A DNA stretch of 64,000 nt, taken from NCBI RefSeq assembly GCF_002951615.1, contig NZ_CP019062.1, forward strand, positions 1,860,001 through 1,924,000, in the 5' to 3' direction. Positions 25,711 to 35,250 of the stretch are shown in pieces. Every line of letters begins with the position of its first letter. The stretch's first letter is position 1. This stretch comes from Rahnella sikkimica. GTDB lineage: Bacteria > Pseudomonadota > Gammaproteobacteria > Enterobacterales > Enterobacteriaceae. The position numbers were made by a program, and so were the translations under genes. The notes under the pieces are model-generated. The model was not told where the DNA came from and made no database searches. It saw nothing but the letters and a program-made list of their open reading frames with translations.

Positions 25711-27810
25711 TTATCCCAGCTTAATTTCCCTGTCCGCGGAGGCAATCGTCGAGGGCCGGTGCGCGATAAATATCCGCGTGATATCCAGCTCGCTTATCGC
25801 CTGATTGATACGCGCTTCATTGTCGAGATCCAGATGGCTGGTGGCTTCATCGAGGAACAAAATGGCCGGACGGCGATACAACGCACGGGCGATCAGCAGC
25901 CGCTGTTTCTGGCCGCCGGACAAACTGCCACCCAGTTCGCTGATCAGCGTTTCGTAACCCATCGGCATCCGTTCAATGTCGTCATGAATGTTGCAGCGGC
26001 GTGCGCAGTCCATGATCCGTTCTTCGTCCTTTGTCTCGTCAAAGCTGGCGATGTTCTCGGCGATAGAACCGGCGAAAAGCGTATCCTCCTGTAACACACA
26101 GGCGATGCAGCTGCGGTAATTGTTCAGCCCGGCGGTGGTGATATCCATGCCGTTGATCAGAATGCGGCCTCCGGTTGGCGGGAGTAAACCGGTCATGATT
26201 TTCATCAGCGTGGTTTTCCCCTGCCCCGACGGCCCGGTGATCGCCACGCTTTCTCCCGCCGCCACCGACAGGTTCAGGCCGTTAATCAGCGGCGCGGAAA
26301 GGCTGTCGTACTGAAAGACCAGATCGCGTACGTCCAGCGACGCCGCTTCGCCCGCCCGCAGCAATTCACGCTCCGGCAGGGACTTCTCGGTCTCCGTCAG
26401 CGCAATATCCGCGATACGGTCGCGATGCAGTGAAAGCATCCGCAGCTGTAACACCATGTTCAGCAGGTTTGCCGCGCGTTCGGAAAATTGCCCGCGATAG
26501 GTATTGAACGCGACGAACATCCCGAGCGTCATGTGCCCGTCAATTACCTGCGTTGCGCCCAGCCACAGCAGCGCGACCTGGTCGAGCGTGGCGATCAGCG
26601 TGTTCCCGCCGGTAAACATCATTTCAAACTTAGTTTTACGCACCGTCGCATTGGCGTTATCAATGTTCAGATTGAGCCAGAAGTTGGCACGCGCTTTCGA
26701 TAATCCGAGCGCTTTCAGCGTGCTGATGCCGTACAGCGTTTCCATAAAATGCGAACCGGCGCGCGCGCCTTTCACGATTTGTTCTTCTGAAACCTGACGA
26801 TAGGCATTGTACGTCGTGAGACGAAACACCACGTAAACGGCGGTAAACCCGAGGATCACCCAAATCAGCCAGCCGCCGTACAGCACCATCATGACGATCA
26901 GCCCGACCGACATAATGCCGTCGATAATGCTGTTGACCACGTTGGTGGTCAGCGTGGTGCGTAAGGTATCGAGCGAGGTAAAGCGCGACTGAATATCGCC
27001 GAGTTTGCGCTTTTCGAAGTAGTCGAGCGGCAGTTTCAGCAGGTGGTCAAACAGTCGCGCTTTCCACTGCACGTCTATCAGCGTACTCATAACCAGCGAC
27101 GTCCAGGCGCGCAACAGACTGACGCCGGTGCGGAAAATAATGAAGAACAGCAAACCGAGGCAAATCAGCGTCAGCAAATCCGGATCTTTCGCCGGGATCA
27201 CGTGGTCCATCACCAGCTGCATCCCAACCGGCAGCAGCAGGTTGACGGATTCAATCATCAGTGACAGGCAGAAAATCTTGGTCAGCGCAGGCATCAGGCC
27301 GCTGACGTTGCCCATCATTTTGCGCAAGTCCAGCCGGACGTGCGGTTTTTCACGGGTGAAACCGTTGTCCGGCCACAGCTCGAGCGCAACGCCGGTGAAG
27401 TGCTCCGACACTTCGCGCATACCCAGCGAACGCCGCCCGAACGCCGGGTCATGAATAATCACTTTGCCCTGTCTGACGCCGACCAGCACCACAAAATGGT
27501 TGAGATCCCAGTGCAAAATGCACGGCGTTTTCAGGGCATTCAGTTCGTCGATGTCCAGCTTCAGCGCGCGGGATTTCAGTTCATTGGCGGTGGCAATATC
27601 CATCAGCGTGCGCAGCGTTGCGCCGCGCGACGAAATGCCATAGCGCTGACGCAGGCTTTGCAAATCAACGTGTTTGCCGTGGTAGCCGCACACCATCGCC
27701 AGACAGGCCAGCCCGCATTCGGCGGCTTCGGTTTGAATGATTTGCGGCACCCGTTGGCGCCAGCTGAAATGCAGGCGGTCAGCCAGCTCGCGTACGTTAT
27801 CGAGATTCAT
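25711..27810 (-). CDS. Peptidase-containing ABC exporter (CvaB/LagD type, C39 peptidase)
   Basis: A 699-residue bacteriocin-type exporter. Residues 1-140 form a C39 cysteine peptidase: Cys in QTEAAECGLACLAMV near 32, His in LHWDLNHFVVLVG near 107, and Asp in IHDPAFG. It would cut leaders after a double-glycine-type site. A six-helix membrane domain follows, then the ATPase with Walker A GPSGQGKTT near 514, signature LSGGQKQR near 627, Walker B AILFLDEATSHLD and the switch His in IAHRPST. It overlaps the HlyD partner by 14 bases. Its peptide substrate is most likely the divergent 63-residue gene product. Confidence 0.93.
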   Translation of the reverse strand: MNLDNVRELADRLHFSWRQRVPQIIQTEAAECGLACLAMVCGYHGKHVDLQSLRQRYGISSRGATLRTLMDIATANELKSRALKLDIDELNALKTPCILHWDLNHFVVLVGVRQGKVIIHDPAFGRRSLGMREVSEHFTGVALELWPDNGFTREKPHVRLDLRKMMGNVSGLMPALTKIFCLSLMIESVNLLLPVGMQLVMDHVIPAKDPDLLTLICLGLLFFIIFRTGVSLLRAWTSLVMSTLIDVQWKARLFDHLLKLPLDYFEKRKLGDIQSRFTSLDTLRTTLTTNVVNSIIDGIMSVGLIVMMVLYGGWLIWVILGFTAVYVVFRLTTYNAYRQVSEEQIVKGARAGSHFMETLYGISTLKALGLSKARANFWLNLNIDNANATVRKTKFEMMFTGGNTLIATLDQVALLWLGATQVIDGHMTLGMFVAFNTYRGQFSERAANLLNMVLQLRMLSLHRDRIADIALTETEKSLPERELLRAGEAASLDVRDLVFQYDSLSAPLINGLNLSVAAGESVAITGPSGQGKTTLMKIMTGLLPPTGGRILINGMDITTAGLNNYRSCIACVLQEDTLFAGSIAENIASFDETKDEERIMDCARRCNIHDDIERMPMGYETLISELGGSLSGGQKQRLLIARALYRRPAILFLDEATSHLDLDNEARINQAISELDITRIFIAHRPSTIASADREIKLG

Positions 27811-29083
27811 TGATTGGCCCCACCACGCTTTTCTTCATGCTGTAATACGGAGACAACATCCACTGATACAGCGGCCTTTTCTCCAGGAATAAGGTTGATT
27901 CGGCTTTCATGCCGCTGGATAAATTCAGCGTTTCGCCGTGCCAGTTCATGGCTTTTTTATCCAGTGAAACAATCACTTTGTAATAGGGTCCGCTGACCGT
28001 ACCGTTGGCCGTACGCGGCGCACTGGCGTAGGTATTCAGCTCCTGTTCAGAAACGGGCGCAGAAGAAATCGATTCGACCTTGCCGGGAAACTGGCCATAT
28101 TTTTCAAACGGATAGGCTTCATAGCGGATGTTGATATGTTCACCGGCTTTCACGTAAGGCACGCTTTCATTCGGCAGCCACGCGACCAGAAAGAACGGGG
28201 AGTTTTTAGCAGGCACCAGTTGCGCCAGGCTGTCACCGGCGTTCACCATCTGACCCGGCGTGACGCTCAGCGAAGAAATCTTGCCGGACGTCGGCGCGGT
28301 GATCAGCAAAGAACCTTTCGCATCGGCCTGCGCCAGCTGGCGTTCCAGATCGTTACGCTGATAGCCATATTGTGAAATCTGGTTATCAAATTCGGCAGCG
28401 CGCGTGACCAGTTCGCTGCGCAGATTGGTGATCTGTAAGGCTTCCTGAATTGCCTGCGTGTTCAGGCTCTGGAACGAGGTTTGTTGCTGATAATACAGGT
28501 ATCGCTGGTTGTTCAGCTGGTCGGTATTGATCAGCCCTTTTTTCTGATACGCGCCGTAGTTCTGCATACTTTTTTTCATAGCATCCAGCCCTTCCTGCGC
28601 GGAATCCACCATGCTTTGTGACACCTGATGCGCCTTCTGATACTGATCGAGTTGCTGTTGCAGGTTATCCAGCGTTTCCTGCTTATTGTGCTGAAGCTGC
28701 ACAATAATGGCGTCAATTTGCTCACGTTGTTTTTTAATGGCAGCCAGCGTGGTGGTGCTGACATTCCCCGCCTGCGTCACCCGGCTGACGTCGATTTCAT
28801 ACAGCGGCTGGCCTTTCTTCACCGGTTTCCCGGTATCTACATACAAGCCGGTAACCACGCCCTGTTCCGGGCTGAATAAATTGATGCTGTGCGGCTGCGT
28901 AATAATTTCACCGCTGACATTAATTCGCCGGGTGTAGTTTGCGAAGATTAGGAATATCAGTAAGGCCAATATAAAAATGGCCGTCAGTGAAGTCACAATC
29001 CATAAAGGCCAGCCGGCGAGCAATAAAGCCTTTCCCGTCCAGTGGTTTTGCTGATGATCATTCACCTCTTTGCGAAACAGCAT
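27797..29083 (-). CDS. HlyD/CvaA-type membrane fusion protein
   Basis: A 428-residue periplasmic adaptor: a short cytoplasmic N-terminus, one membrane helix (residues about 24-46, PLWIVTSLTAIFILALLIFLIF), a lipoyl-like half (YTRRINVSGEIITQP), a long Gln-rich coiled coil (about 110-250) and a second lipoyl half (GSLLITAPTSGKISSLSVTPGQMV). It would link the ABC exporter to a TolC-type outer-membrane channel, which is not encoded here. The ATG at 29083 is chosen because it puts the membrane helix in the usual place; an upstream TTG (29167) is possible. Confidence 0.9.
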   Translation of the reverse strand: MLFRKEVNDHQQNHWTGKALLLAGWPLWIVTSLTAIFILALLIFLIFANYTRRINVSGEIITQPHSINLFSPEQGVVTGLYVDTGKPVKKGQPLYEIDVSRVTQAGNVSTTTLAAIKKQREQIDAIIVQLQHNKQETLDNLQQQLDQYQKAHQVSQSMVDSAQEGLDAMKKSMQNYGAYQKKGLINTDQLNNQRYLYYQQQTSFQSLNTQAIQEALQITNLRSELVTRAAEFDNQISQYGYQRNDLERQLAQADAKGSLLITAPTSGKISSLSVTPGQMVNAGDSLAQLVPAKNSPFFLVAWLPNESVPYVKAGEHINIRYEAYPFEKYGQFPGKVESISSAPVSEQELNTYASAPRTANGTVSGPYYKVIVSLDKKAMNWHGETLNLSSGMKAESTLFLEKRPLYQWMLSPYYSMKKSVVGPINESR

Positions 29084-29246
29084 ATTTTGTGATCCGGAAA
29101 AACAGAATCCCGAAAAGATAGCAGCCACAAAACCGCCTGCCACCGCGATTACTCTGAAACAGAGCAATCCTTTATTTTCATGATGAAATTTTCACCTCTG
29201 CAAATTATCAGGCAGATAGCATGTCAGTCGTAAGGAATTATTAATA

Positions 29247-29420
29247 ATGAAAGTGAGCAAGCCTGATTTTTGTTCTAAAAATAAAATAACCCAGACTCAA
29301 CGCAGCATTAATTTTATTTTAAAACAAAAAGTTAACCACAAATTATCACTTAGGAGATTATTCCTAGTCAAATTTCCGTCGTGGTGCTCTAGGCTTAATC
29401 CCCGTGAAGACATTGCGTAG
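29247..29420 (+). CDS. Possible small basic ORF upstream of the peptide gene
   Basis: An open frame of 57 residues beginning MKVSKPDFCSKN and ending RLNPREDIA, with AAGGA ten bases before its ATG and on the same strand as the peptide gene 86 bases downstream. It is rich in Lys/Arg and has no membrane segment or known motif. It lies in AT-rich sequence between divergent genes, where chance frames are common. It is noted only because the exporter locus lacks an obvious immunity gene. Probably not real. Confidence 0.2.
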   Translation: MKVSKPDFCSKNKITQTQRSINFILKQKVNHKLSLRRLFLVKFPSWCSRLNPREDIA

Positions 29421-29506
29421 AAATTATCTCCATAGCATTACTCAATGTTTTCATCGCCCCCGGATTATCGGGGACTTGCTTTAACAGATTAAAAGGAAGG
29501 CCTAAG

Positions 29507-29698
29507 ATGAAACAATTAACAGAACATGATATTGAAATGGTTAATGGTGCGGGTTGGTCGGAAGATATCAATAAAGTTGCCGATCGCCTCTCAAACTTTG
29601 GTCAGGACGCGGTAAGTGACACCAGTAATGCGGTGAACAAGGTGTATTCACAAATTTCCGATGGTCTTGCTAAAGCACAGAACTATCTGACAACCTAG
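29507..29698 (+). CDS. Double-glycine-type leader peptide: candidate microcin-like or secreted peptide precursor
   Basis: A 63-residue peptide with a strong ribosome site (AGGAAGG six bases before the ATG) and its own terminator. The first 15 residues match the class II bacteriocin leader pattern in every key place when cleavage is after Gly14-Ala15: Leu4 at -12, Thr5 at -11, Asp8 at -8, Ile9 at -7, Val12 at -4. The predicted mature part is 48 residues, starts GWSEDINK, has no Cys, a net charge near -2 and a repeating hydrophobic pattern that suggests an amphipathic helix. It is divergent from a C39-type exporter. Nature and target unknown. Confidence 0.8.
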   Translation: MKQLTEHDIEMVNGAGWSEDINKVADRLSNFGQDAVSDTSNAVNKVYSQISDGLAKAQNYLTT

Positions 29699-29726
29699 TG
29701 ATTAAAGGTTATTCAGCGTAATTCAG

Positions 29727-29750
29727 GCCCCGCTCTCGCGGGGCTTTTTT
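29727..29750 (+). terminator. Terminator of the peptide gene
   Basis: GCCCCGC-TCTC-GCGGGGC followed by TTTTTT, 28 bases after the stop of the small peptide gene. Confidence 0.92.
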
Positions 29751-29762
29751 ATATCTAAACCG

Positions 29763-30830
29763 TTAAACGCCGGATTTCGTTTTATCCGTTTTCACCATAC
29801 TGTTTTTCAGCTTACCGACCAGTTCCTTGCGGAAATCGCCGAGTTTGGGTTTATCCCCCTCCATCCACGGCAGCGGACGGCACAGTTCCATGGTTTTGAT
29901 CCCCAGACGCGCGGTCAGCAAACCGGCACCGATACCCTGCGCAGCGCGGGCAGAAAGACGCGCAGCAAGATCCTGCGACATCCAGTCCATGCCCACTTCG
30001 CGCACCAGCTCGGACGCCCCGGCAAACGCCATATTCAGCAGCACCAGACGGAATAACCGGATGCGGCTGTAATACCCCAGTTCGATGCCGTAAAGCACCG
30101 CAATACGGTTCACCAGACGCAGGTTTCGCCAGGCGATAAAGGCCATATCCACCAGCGCCAGCGGGCTGACGGCGATCATCAGCGCAGACTCTGCCGCGGA
30201 ATGGCTGATTTCCCGGCGTGCCTGCGCATCCAGAACCGGCTGAACTAAGCGGGCATAAAGCTCAACCACTTCGCGGTCGTTTTGCGTTTCATGCAGTGAT
30301 GCCTGCCAGCGCTGCAATGCCGGATGGCTGTTGTCCAGCCCTGCCTGTGCGGCCAGTTTTTCGCAGAATGCGCGGCCCTGCCCCAGCCCGTGGCTGTGCA
30401 GTAAATCCCGCGCCACGTCACGTTCATCAGCGCGCTGGCGCAGGCGATAAAGACGTCGCCATTCAGTCGCCACGGAGCCCACGCCCGCGACGATAATCAG
30501 GCCGCCCGCCGTACAGACACCGAGCGCCACCCAGTCCTGCTGAACCCACGCCTGATGCACCCATTGCACCCCCTGCGCGACGACGCTGATGCCCAGCACC
30601 GCAACGCCAAGCCGCACAATTTTGCCCCATAAACTGCGGCGCGGTTTGAGCGCACGGTTGATTACGGCTTCGGCTTCGCCCTCTTCCTGCTCTACGTCGG
30701 TTTCGGCGGTCACCGGAATAAAGCGCTCTGAAATCATTTCGTCAAAGGCCAGCGCCGGTTTGATCACCGGATCCGCAGGCGCTTTTAATTCCGTTTCAAA
30801 ATCGATACGCGGTTTTAACGGTTCGCTCAT
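29763..30830 (-). CDS. ycjF: YcjF, DUF697-family inner membrane protein
   Basis: A 355-residue protein, close to E. coli YcjF in length. A charged N-terminal region (1-65) precedes two hydrophobic segments (near 70-115), then a helical cytoplasmic part and the DUF697-like region with [20 protein letters not shown] near 220. It is co-conserved with ycjX downstream of the psp genes. Its function is unknown, but the link to envelope stress is consistent. It overlaps ycjX by four bases. Confidence 0.93.
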   Translation of the reverse strand: MSEPLKPRIDFETELKAPADPVIKPALAFDEMISERFIPVTAETDVEQEEGEAEAVINRALKPRRSLWGKIVRLGVAVLGISVVAQGVQWVHQAWVQQDWVALGVCTAGGLIIVAGVGSVATEWRRLYRLRQRADERDVARDLLHSHGLGQGRAFCEKLAAQAGLDNSHPALQRWQASLHETQNDREVVELYARLVQPVLDAQARREISHSAAESALMIAVSPLALVDMAFIAWRNLRLVNRIAVLYGIELGYYSRIRLFRLVLLNMAFAGASELVREVGMDWMSQDLAARLSARAAQGIGAGLLTARLGIKTMELCRPLPWMEGDKPKLGDFRKELVGKLKNSMVKTDKTKSGV

Positions 30831-32224
30831 CGCATTTTATCTCCCAGTAAAAACTCCATCACCGCATCCAGACGGATGTGCGGCAACGGCGTGTCCACGC
30901 TCATTTCGCGCGGACGAAACTCGTCAAAATGAAAACCCTGTTTTTGCCAGAACGCCGCGCCCGGCAAACGCGCAGGCACTTCGCCGGGGAACACCGTCAA
31001 CGGCCCGCCATCCTGTAAACGGTGGCCTTTCAGCGCGGGCAGGCTTTGCCCCTGATATTCCACCCTGCCGGTTTCGGTCGCCTGAACGGAAGCCAGCCCG
31101 GCGCAGTCCATGCTGATACCTTCGAAGGCCGCATTTTGCCAGGCTTCCTGCACCAGTTGCTGCAACAGCGAAACCAGATTCGCATGCTGATCGCCGGTAA
31201 TGTGGTCGGCTTTGGTGGCTGCAAACATAAGTTTGTCGATGCACGGATTAAACAGGCGGCGGAACAGCGTGCGTTTGCCGTAGTGGAAACTTTGCATCAG
31301 CTGCGTCAGCGCCAGACGCATATCGTTAAACGCCTGCGGCCCGCTGTTGAGCGGTTGCAGGCAGTCCACCAGCACAATCTGGCGGTCAAAGCGGACAAAG
31401 TGTTCTTTATAGAAACCTTTCACGATGTTCTGGCAGTAATAATCAAAACGCGCGCGCAACATGCCAAGATTGCTGTTTTTATCCGCCTGCGCCAGCTGGG
31501 CGTCGCTGTACTGATGCATTTCCGGCCACGGGAAAAATTGCAGCGCGGGCGCACCGGCCAGATCGCCCGGCAGGACAAATCGCCCCGGCTGAATGAAGTG
31601 CAGACCTTCGGTTTTGCAGCGGATCAGGTAATCGGTATACGCCTGCGCAATCGCGCCCAGCAGATTTTCATCGGCGGGTGCCAGCGGGTCACATTGCTGG
31701 CACAGTTCCAGCCACGGCTTCGCCCATTCAGCGCGATTGCCCTGCAACAGCCCCGCCATCTGGCGTGACCAGTCGAGATAATTTTGCTCCAGCATCGGCA
31801 AATCCAGCAGCCATTCGCCCGGATAATCGACAATTTCCAGATACAGCGTCGAGGTCTCTTTGAAGTGGCGAAGCAGGGAATCGTTGGAGCGGTAACGCAG
31901 CGCCAGCCGGATTTCACTGACACCGCGCGTCGGCGTCGGCCACGCGGGCGGCGTGCCGTAAAGTGACGCCAGACCTTCATCATAAGCAAAACGCGACACG
32001 CCCAGATCACGCTGCGGAACGCGTTTCACGCCGAGCAGACGTTCTTCCCGCGCGGCCGAAAACAGCGGCAAACGTGCGCCACTGTGCATGTGTAAAAGCT
32101 GGTTAACGAATGCGGTGATGAAGGCCGTTTTCCCGCTGCGGCTTAAACCGGTAACGGCGAGCCGCAGATGCCTGTCCATCCCGCGATTGATCAGAGAATT
32201 AAACTCGTTTTGTAGTCTTTTCAT
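30827..32224 (-). CDS. ycjX: YcjX, DUF463-family P-loop protein
   Basis: A 465-residue predicted nucleotide-binding protein, exactly the E. coli length when started at MKRLQNEF. The P-loop GLSRSGKT lies near residues 26-33. The blocks [38 protein letters not shown] and [25 protein letters not shown] are the family hallmarks. The ATG at 32224 is preceded by AGGGAGAG. Its start lies inside the end of pspD (26-base overlap), placing it in the psp operon, where it is expected to rise with PspF/sigma-54 induction. Confidence 0.95.
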   Translation of the reverse strand: MKRLQNEFNSLINRGMDRHLRLAVTGLSRSGKTAFITAFVNQLLHMHSGARLPLFSAAREERLLGVKRVPQRDLGVSRFAYDEGLASLYGTPPAWPTPTRGVSEIRLALRYRSNDSLLRHFKETSTLYLEIVDYPGEWLLDLPMLEQNYLDWSRQMAGLLQGNRAEWAKPWLELCQQCDPLAPADENLLGAIAQAYTDYLIRCKTEGLHFIQPGRFVLPGDLAGAPALQFFPWPEMHQYSDAQLAQADKNSNLGMLRARFDYYCQNIVKGFYKEHFVRFDRQIVLVDCLQPLNSGPQAFNDMRLALTQLMQSFHYGKRTLFRRLFNPCIDKLMFAATKADHITGDQHANLVSLLQQLVQEAWQNAAFEGISMDCAGLASVQATETGRVEYQGQSLPALKGHRLQDGGPLTVFPGEVPARLPGAAFWQKQGFHFDEFRPREMSVDTPLPHIRLDAVMEFLLGDKMR

Positions 32225-32450
32225 TGCTCTCCCTAGCGTAGCGCCCAAACAGCGCGGTCAAAATTCGTTTAAATAACGGTTCTAATAGTAGTGCCAAAAC
32301 GTACCGGAGTGGACCTTTTCCCACCACGCCCAGCACACGCGCTGCCAGCCCGGCCGGGCCAAAGGTCAGCGCCAGCGTGATAACCACGCTGAGAATTTTG
32401 GAAAACCCGCTGCGCTTACCCGGCAGCGGGGAATTCAGGTAACGGGCCAT
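32199..32450 (-). CDS. pspD: Phage shock protein D
   Basis: An 83-residue small membrane-associated protein with basic ends and a hydrophobic middle (KILSVVITLALTFGPAGLAARVLG) followed by PLRYVLALLLEPLFKRI. The GPAG and ALEPL-type signatures match PspD of E. coli, whose role in the response is minor and poorly known. It is somewhat longer than the E. coli protein. It follows pspC and overlaps ycjX. No pspE is present. Confidence 0.85.
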   Translation of the reverse strand: MARYLNSPLPGKRSGFSKILSVVITLALTFGPAGLAARVLGVVGKGPLRYVLALLLEPLFKRILTALFGRYARESNEKTTKRV

Positions 32451-32531
32451 AAGGTTTCCTTAAGCGGACGTGAGGGAAAAAATAGCAGCCGGAGCGATGT
32501 CCGGCGGCCAGAGGCGTAGTGAAGAATTGGG

Positions 32532-32891
32532 CTAAAGCTGGCGGAAGCGGCTGCGTACGCCAAAAGTTTCTGAGGTGACGTAACGTTCAACCTGGCGCAA
32601 ACGCTGCTCGCTGGCTTTCAGCTCGCGATCGGCTTCATCCAGTAAACTGCGCGGCGATGGCGCAGTGTCTTCGTCATATTCGCTGGCCGGAACCGGATCC
32701 AACACGTAACTCAGAATGATGTAAGCCACCAGTGTGAACATGAACAGGCCGAAAAACACCGACAACACCGCCATGATGCGCAGGAGTTTGACCGGTACGC
32801 CGAGATAATGCGCAAGCCCGGCCAGTACGCCTTTCACCACGCCCTCTTCCGGCACGCGGTAGAGTTTTTTGTCAGACAAATGCGTCGCCAT
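32532..32891 (-). CDS. pspC: Phage shock protein C
   Basis: A 119-residue inner-membrane sensor. It opens with KKLYRVPEEGVVKGVLAGLAHYLGVP, the PspC domain, then a hydrophobic segment (MAVLSVFFGLFMFTLVAYIILSYVL) and an acidic-to-basic helical tail. With PspB it detects envelope damage and draws PspA away from PspF. Its start overlaps the pspB stop by one base. Confidence 0.96.
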   Translation of the reverse strand: MATHLSDKKLYRVPEEGVVKGVLAGLAHYLGVPVKLLRIMAVLSVFFGLFMFTLVAYIILSYVLDPVPASEYDEDTAPSPRSLLDEADRELKASEQRLRQVERYVTSETFGVRSRFRQL

Positions 32892-33118
32892 TATGATTGC
32901 CTCCAGCCCGGATGTTCGGCGTCCAGAATTTCTTCCAGCGCCTGAATACGCTCGCGCATGCGCTGCGCTTCATGTGTCAGGCTTGAGAGATTTTGTATCT
33001 CGTGCTGACTGAGCTGACTGCCATTTTGCTGGCGGTTGCTGTAGTGAAGCCATAACCAGACAGGCGCCACGAATAAAACGAAAATAGTCAGCGGAATTGC
33101 TAAAAACAGGAAGCTCAT
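32891..33118 (-). CDS. pspB: Phage shock protein B
   Basis: A 75-residue inner-membrane protein: an N-terminal membrane helix (FLFLAIPLTIFVLFVAPVWLWLHY) and a cytoplasmic charged helix with LTHEAQRMRERIQALEEILDAEHPGWR. It is the partner of PspC in activating the response. It sits 83 bases after pspA, in the order pspABCD. Confidence 0.96.
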   Translation of the reverse strand: MSFLFLAIPLTIFVLFVAPVWLWLHYSNRQQNGSQLSQHEIQNLSSLTHEAQRMRERIQALEEILDAEHPGWRQS

Positions 33119-33201
33119 TATTTATCCTTAATTCTGATGAGTCTTATGGGTGCGTTAACCCCGCATAACCTGCCTGCGGACAGGCAGGTTTACCGGAAAA
33201 A

Positions 33202-33873
33202 TTACGCGTCCTGATTACCGTTCATTTTGGCTTTCAGGGCAGCAATTTGCGCACTGATTTCATCGTCTGCTTTCAGTTCAGCAAACTGCTGATCCAGCGA
33301 TTTCTTTTTGCCAATACTGACGCTTTCCGCTTCGGCTTCCATGTGATCGATGCGGCGTTCGAACTGTTCGAAACGCGCCATCGCTTCATCAATTTTACCG
33401 CTGTCGAGCTGACGGCGAACGTCACGTGAAGAGGCTGCCGCCTGATGGCGTAACGTCAGCGCCTGCTGGCGGGCACGGGTTTCAGTCAGTTTGCTTTCCA
33501 GCTCGCCGATTTCAGATTTCATGCGATCCAGCGTTTCTCCCACGACGGTCACTTCGTTTTTCAACGTGGTCACCAGCTCGGACAATTTCTGTTTCTCAAT
33601 CAGCGCCGCACGGGCCAGATCGTCTTTGTCTTTACGCAGGGCAAGTTCGGCTTTGTCCTGCCATTCAATCTGCTGGGCTTCGCCCTGATCAATGCGGCGG
33701 ATCAGCTGTTTCTTTTCTGCCAGCGCGCGGGCAGACGTTGAACGCAGTTCCACCAGCGTGTCTTCCATTTCCTGAATCATCAGCCGAACCAGTTTTTGCG
33801 GATCTTCTGCTTTATCCAGCAAGGTGTTGATGTTGGCGTTAATGATGTCAGCGAAGCGAGAAAAAATACCCAT
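33202..33873 (-). CDS. pspA: Phage shock protein A
   Basis: A 223-residue peripheral membrane protein that is almost entirely helical coiled coil, with many Glu, Lys, Arg and Gln residues. It begins [31 protein letters not shown], the amphipathic membrane-binding helix plus first coil. It binds and silences PspF at rest, and under membrane stress forms ESCRT-III-like assemblies on damaged bilayers. First gene of pspABCD-ycjXF, transcribed from a sigma-54 promoter and divergent from pspF. Confidence 0.98.
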   Translation of the reverse strand: MGIFSRFADIINANINTLLDKAEDPQKLVRLMIQEMEDTLVELRSTSARALAEKKQLIRRIDQGEAQQIEWQDKAELALRKDKDDLARAALIEKQKLSELVTTLKNEVTVVGETLDRMKSEIGELESKLTETRARQQALTLRHQAAASSRDVRRQLDSGKIDEAMARFEQFERRIDHMEAEAESVSIGKKKSLDQQFAELKADDEISAQIAALKAKMNGNQDA

Positions 33874-33965
33874 AATCGAAATTCCTCTTTGATTCTGTTT
33901 GGTTTCCGGCCAATTGTTTACCGGTTAAAGTCGCAGGAAAATTTTCATCCGCGGCGATAAACCTA

Positions 33966-33983
33966 TATCAGGATCCGTGCCAA
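33966..33983 (-). promoter_or_regulatory. Sigma-54 promoter of pspA
   Basis: TTGGCACGGATCCTGATA on the minus strand, about 95 bases before the pspA start. The -24 element TGGCACG is perfect; the -12 element (CTGAT in place of TTGCA) is weaker, as I recall for E. coli pspA. The AT-rich stretch 33985-34090 behind it should hold the PspF sites and the pspF promoter. Confidence 0.7.
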
Positions 33984-34106
33984 CTTTTCTAAATCATTAT
34001 CTTCATGAATAAATTGAATTTTTTATTTTCGCCTCTGCTATGCTTAATTTAGAAGATGATTATTTTCACTAAGAGTTAGTGTGTTTCACCACACAAGGAA
34101 AGCCTC

Positions 34107-35111
34107 ATGCCTGATAACACAGACAATTTACTCGGCGAAGCCAATGCGTTTATCGAAGTGCTGGAACAGGTTTCGCAACTGGCGAAGCTGAATAAACCGG
34201 TGCTGGTAACCGGTGAGCGCGGCAGCGGAAAGGAACTCATCGCGCACCGTCTGCATTATCTGTCACCGCGCTGGCAGGGGCCGTTCATCTCGCTGAACTG
34301 CGCCGCGCTCAATGAAAACTTGCTGGATTCCGAGCTGTTCGGCCACGAAGCCGGGGCGTTTACCGGCGCGCAGAAGCGCCATCTCGGGCGCTTTGAACGG
34401 GCAGACGGCGGCACGCTATTTCTTGATGAGCTGGCGACCGCGCCGATGCTGGTGCAGGAAAAATTATTGCGGGTGATTGAGTACGGGCATCTGGAACGCG
34501 TCGGCGGCAGCCAGCCGTTGCAGGTCGATGTGCGGCTGGTGTGCGCGACGAATGATGATCTTCCGGCACTGGCCGCCGCCGGGAAGTTCCGCGCGGATTT
34601 GCTCGATCGCCTGGCGTTTGACGTCGTTCAGCTTCCGCCGCTGCGTGAGCGCCAGCAGGACATCATGTTGCTGGCTGAACATTTTGCCATCCAGATGTGC
34701 CGCGAACTTTCACTGCCGCTGTTCCCCGGTTTTACCGAACATGCCCGCGAAACGCTGATGCGCTATCGCTGGCCGGGCAATATCCGCGAACTGAAAAACG
34801 TCGTGGAGCGTTCGATGTACCGGCACGGCACCGCTGATTTTCCGCTGGATAACATTATTCTGAACCCGTTCGCTCAGCGGGCAGCGTATTGCGCACCGGA
34901 AGAGCCGCGCGCGAGTGAGCCGTTACCGGCGTTGCCGCTGGATCTGAAACAGTGGGTCACCGGTCAGGAAAAAAATCTGATTGAGCTGGCATTGCGGCAG
35001 GCACGTTTCAATCAGCGCAAAGCCGCTGAGCTGCTTAACGTGACGTATCACCAGTTACGCGGAATGTTGAAAAAGCACGGAATACAGGTGAATGCGCAGG
35101 AAAGTGACTGA
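34107..35111 (+). CDS. pspF: PspF, sigma-54 activator of the phage shock operon
   Basis: A 334-residue enhancer-binding protein that lacks an N-terminal sensory domain, as PspF does. The AAA+ domain has Walker A GERGSGKE near residues 37-44, the sigma-54 contact loop GAFTGA near 85-90, Walker B GTLFLDEL and the sensor region REL of WPGNIRELKNVV. The C-terminal Fis-type helix-turn-helix (FNQRKAAELLNVTYHQLRGML) binds upstream of pspA. It is regulated by direct PspA binding. The ATG has AAGGA eight bases ahead. Confidence 0.97.
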   Translation: MPDNTDNLLGEANAFIEVLEQVSQLAKLNKPVLVTGERGSGKELIAHRLHYLSPRWQGPFISLNCAALNENLLDSELFGHEAGAFTGAQKRHLGRFERADGGTLFLDELATAPMLVQEKLLRVIEYGHLERVGGSQPLQVDVRLVCATNDDLPALAAAGKFRADLLDRLAFDVVQLPPLRERQQDIMLLAEHFAIQMCRELSLPLFPGFTEHARETLMRYRWPGNIRELKNVVERSMYRHGTADFPLDNIILNPFAQRAAYCAPEEPRASEPLPALPLDLKQWVTGQEKNLIELALRQARFNQRKAAELLNVTYHQLRGMLKKHGIQVNAQESD

Positions 35112-35120
35112 ATAACAGGC

Positions 35121-35222
35121 AAAAAAAAGCCAGCACCCGAGCTGGCTAAGTAATACTGGAAGCAATGTGAGCAATGTCGTACCTCGCGATTAACGCCCCT
35201 GGCGGGACACCTCTCGTCCGGT
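35121..35222 (-). ncRNA. ryhB: RyhB small RNA
   Basis: On the minus strand, 35141-35180 reads CGACATTGCTCACATTGCTT then CCAGTATTACTTAGCCAGC, the strongly conserved seed region of RyhB. It is followed by the terminator hairpin AGCCAGC / GCTGGCT and eight T. RyhB pairs with mRNAs of iron-using proteins with Hfq and causes their decay in iron starvation. The 5' end is estimated from a -10 element TATCAT at 35235-35230. In E. coli ryhB lies at a different locus (yhhX-yhhY); here it is between pspF and a CobW-family gene. Confidence 0.9.
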
Positions 35223-35231
35223 GAAAAGAAT

Positions 35232-35250
35232 GATAATGGTTCTCAGTATC
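35232..35250 (-). promoter_or_regulatory. Fur box over the ryhB promoter
   Basis: GATAATGGTTCTCAGTATC (plus strand) matches 15 of 19 positions of the Fur consensus GATAATGATAATCATTATC and overlaps the predicted -10 element of ryhB. Iron-loaded Fur should therefore repress the small RNA. A second, weaker similar stretch (GAGAATATTTCTCATT) lies at 35271-35286. Confidence 0.8.
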
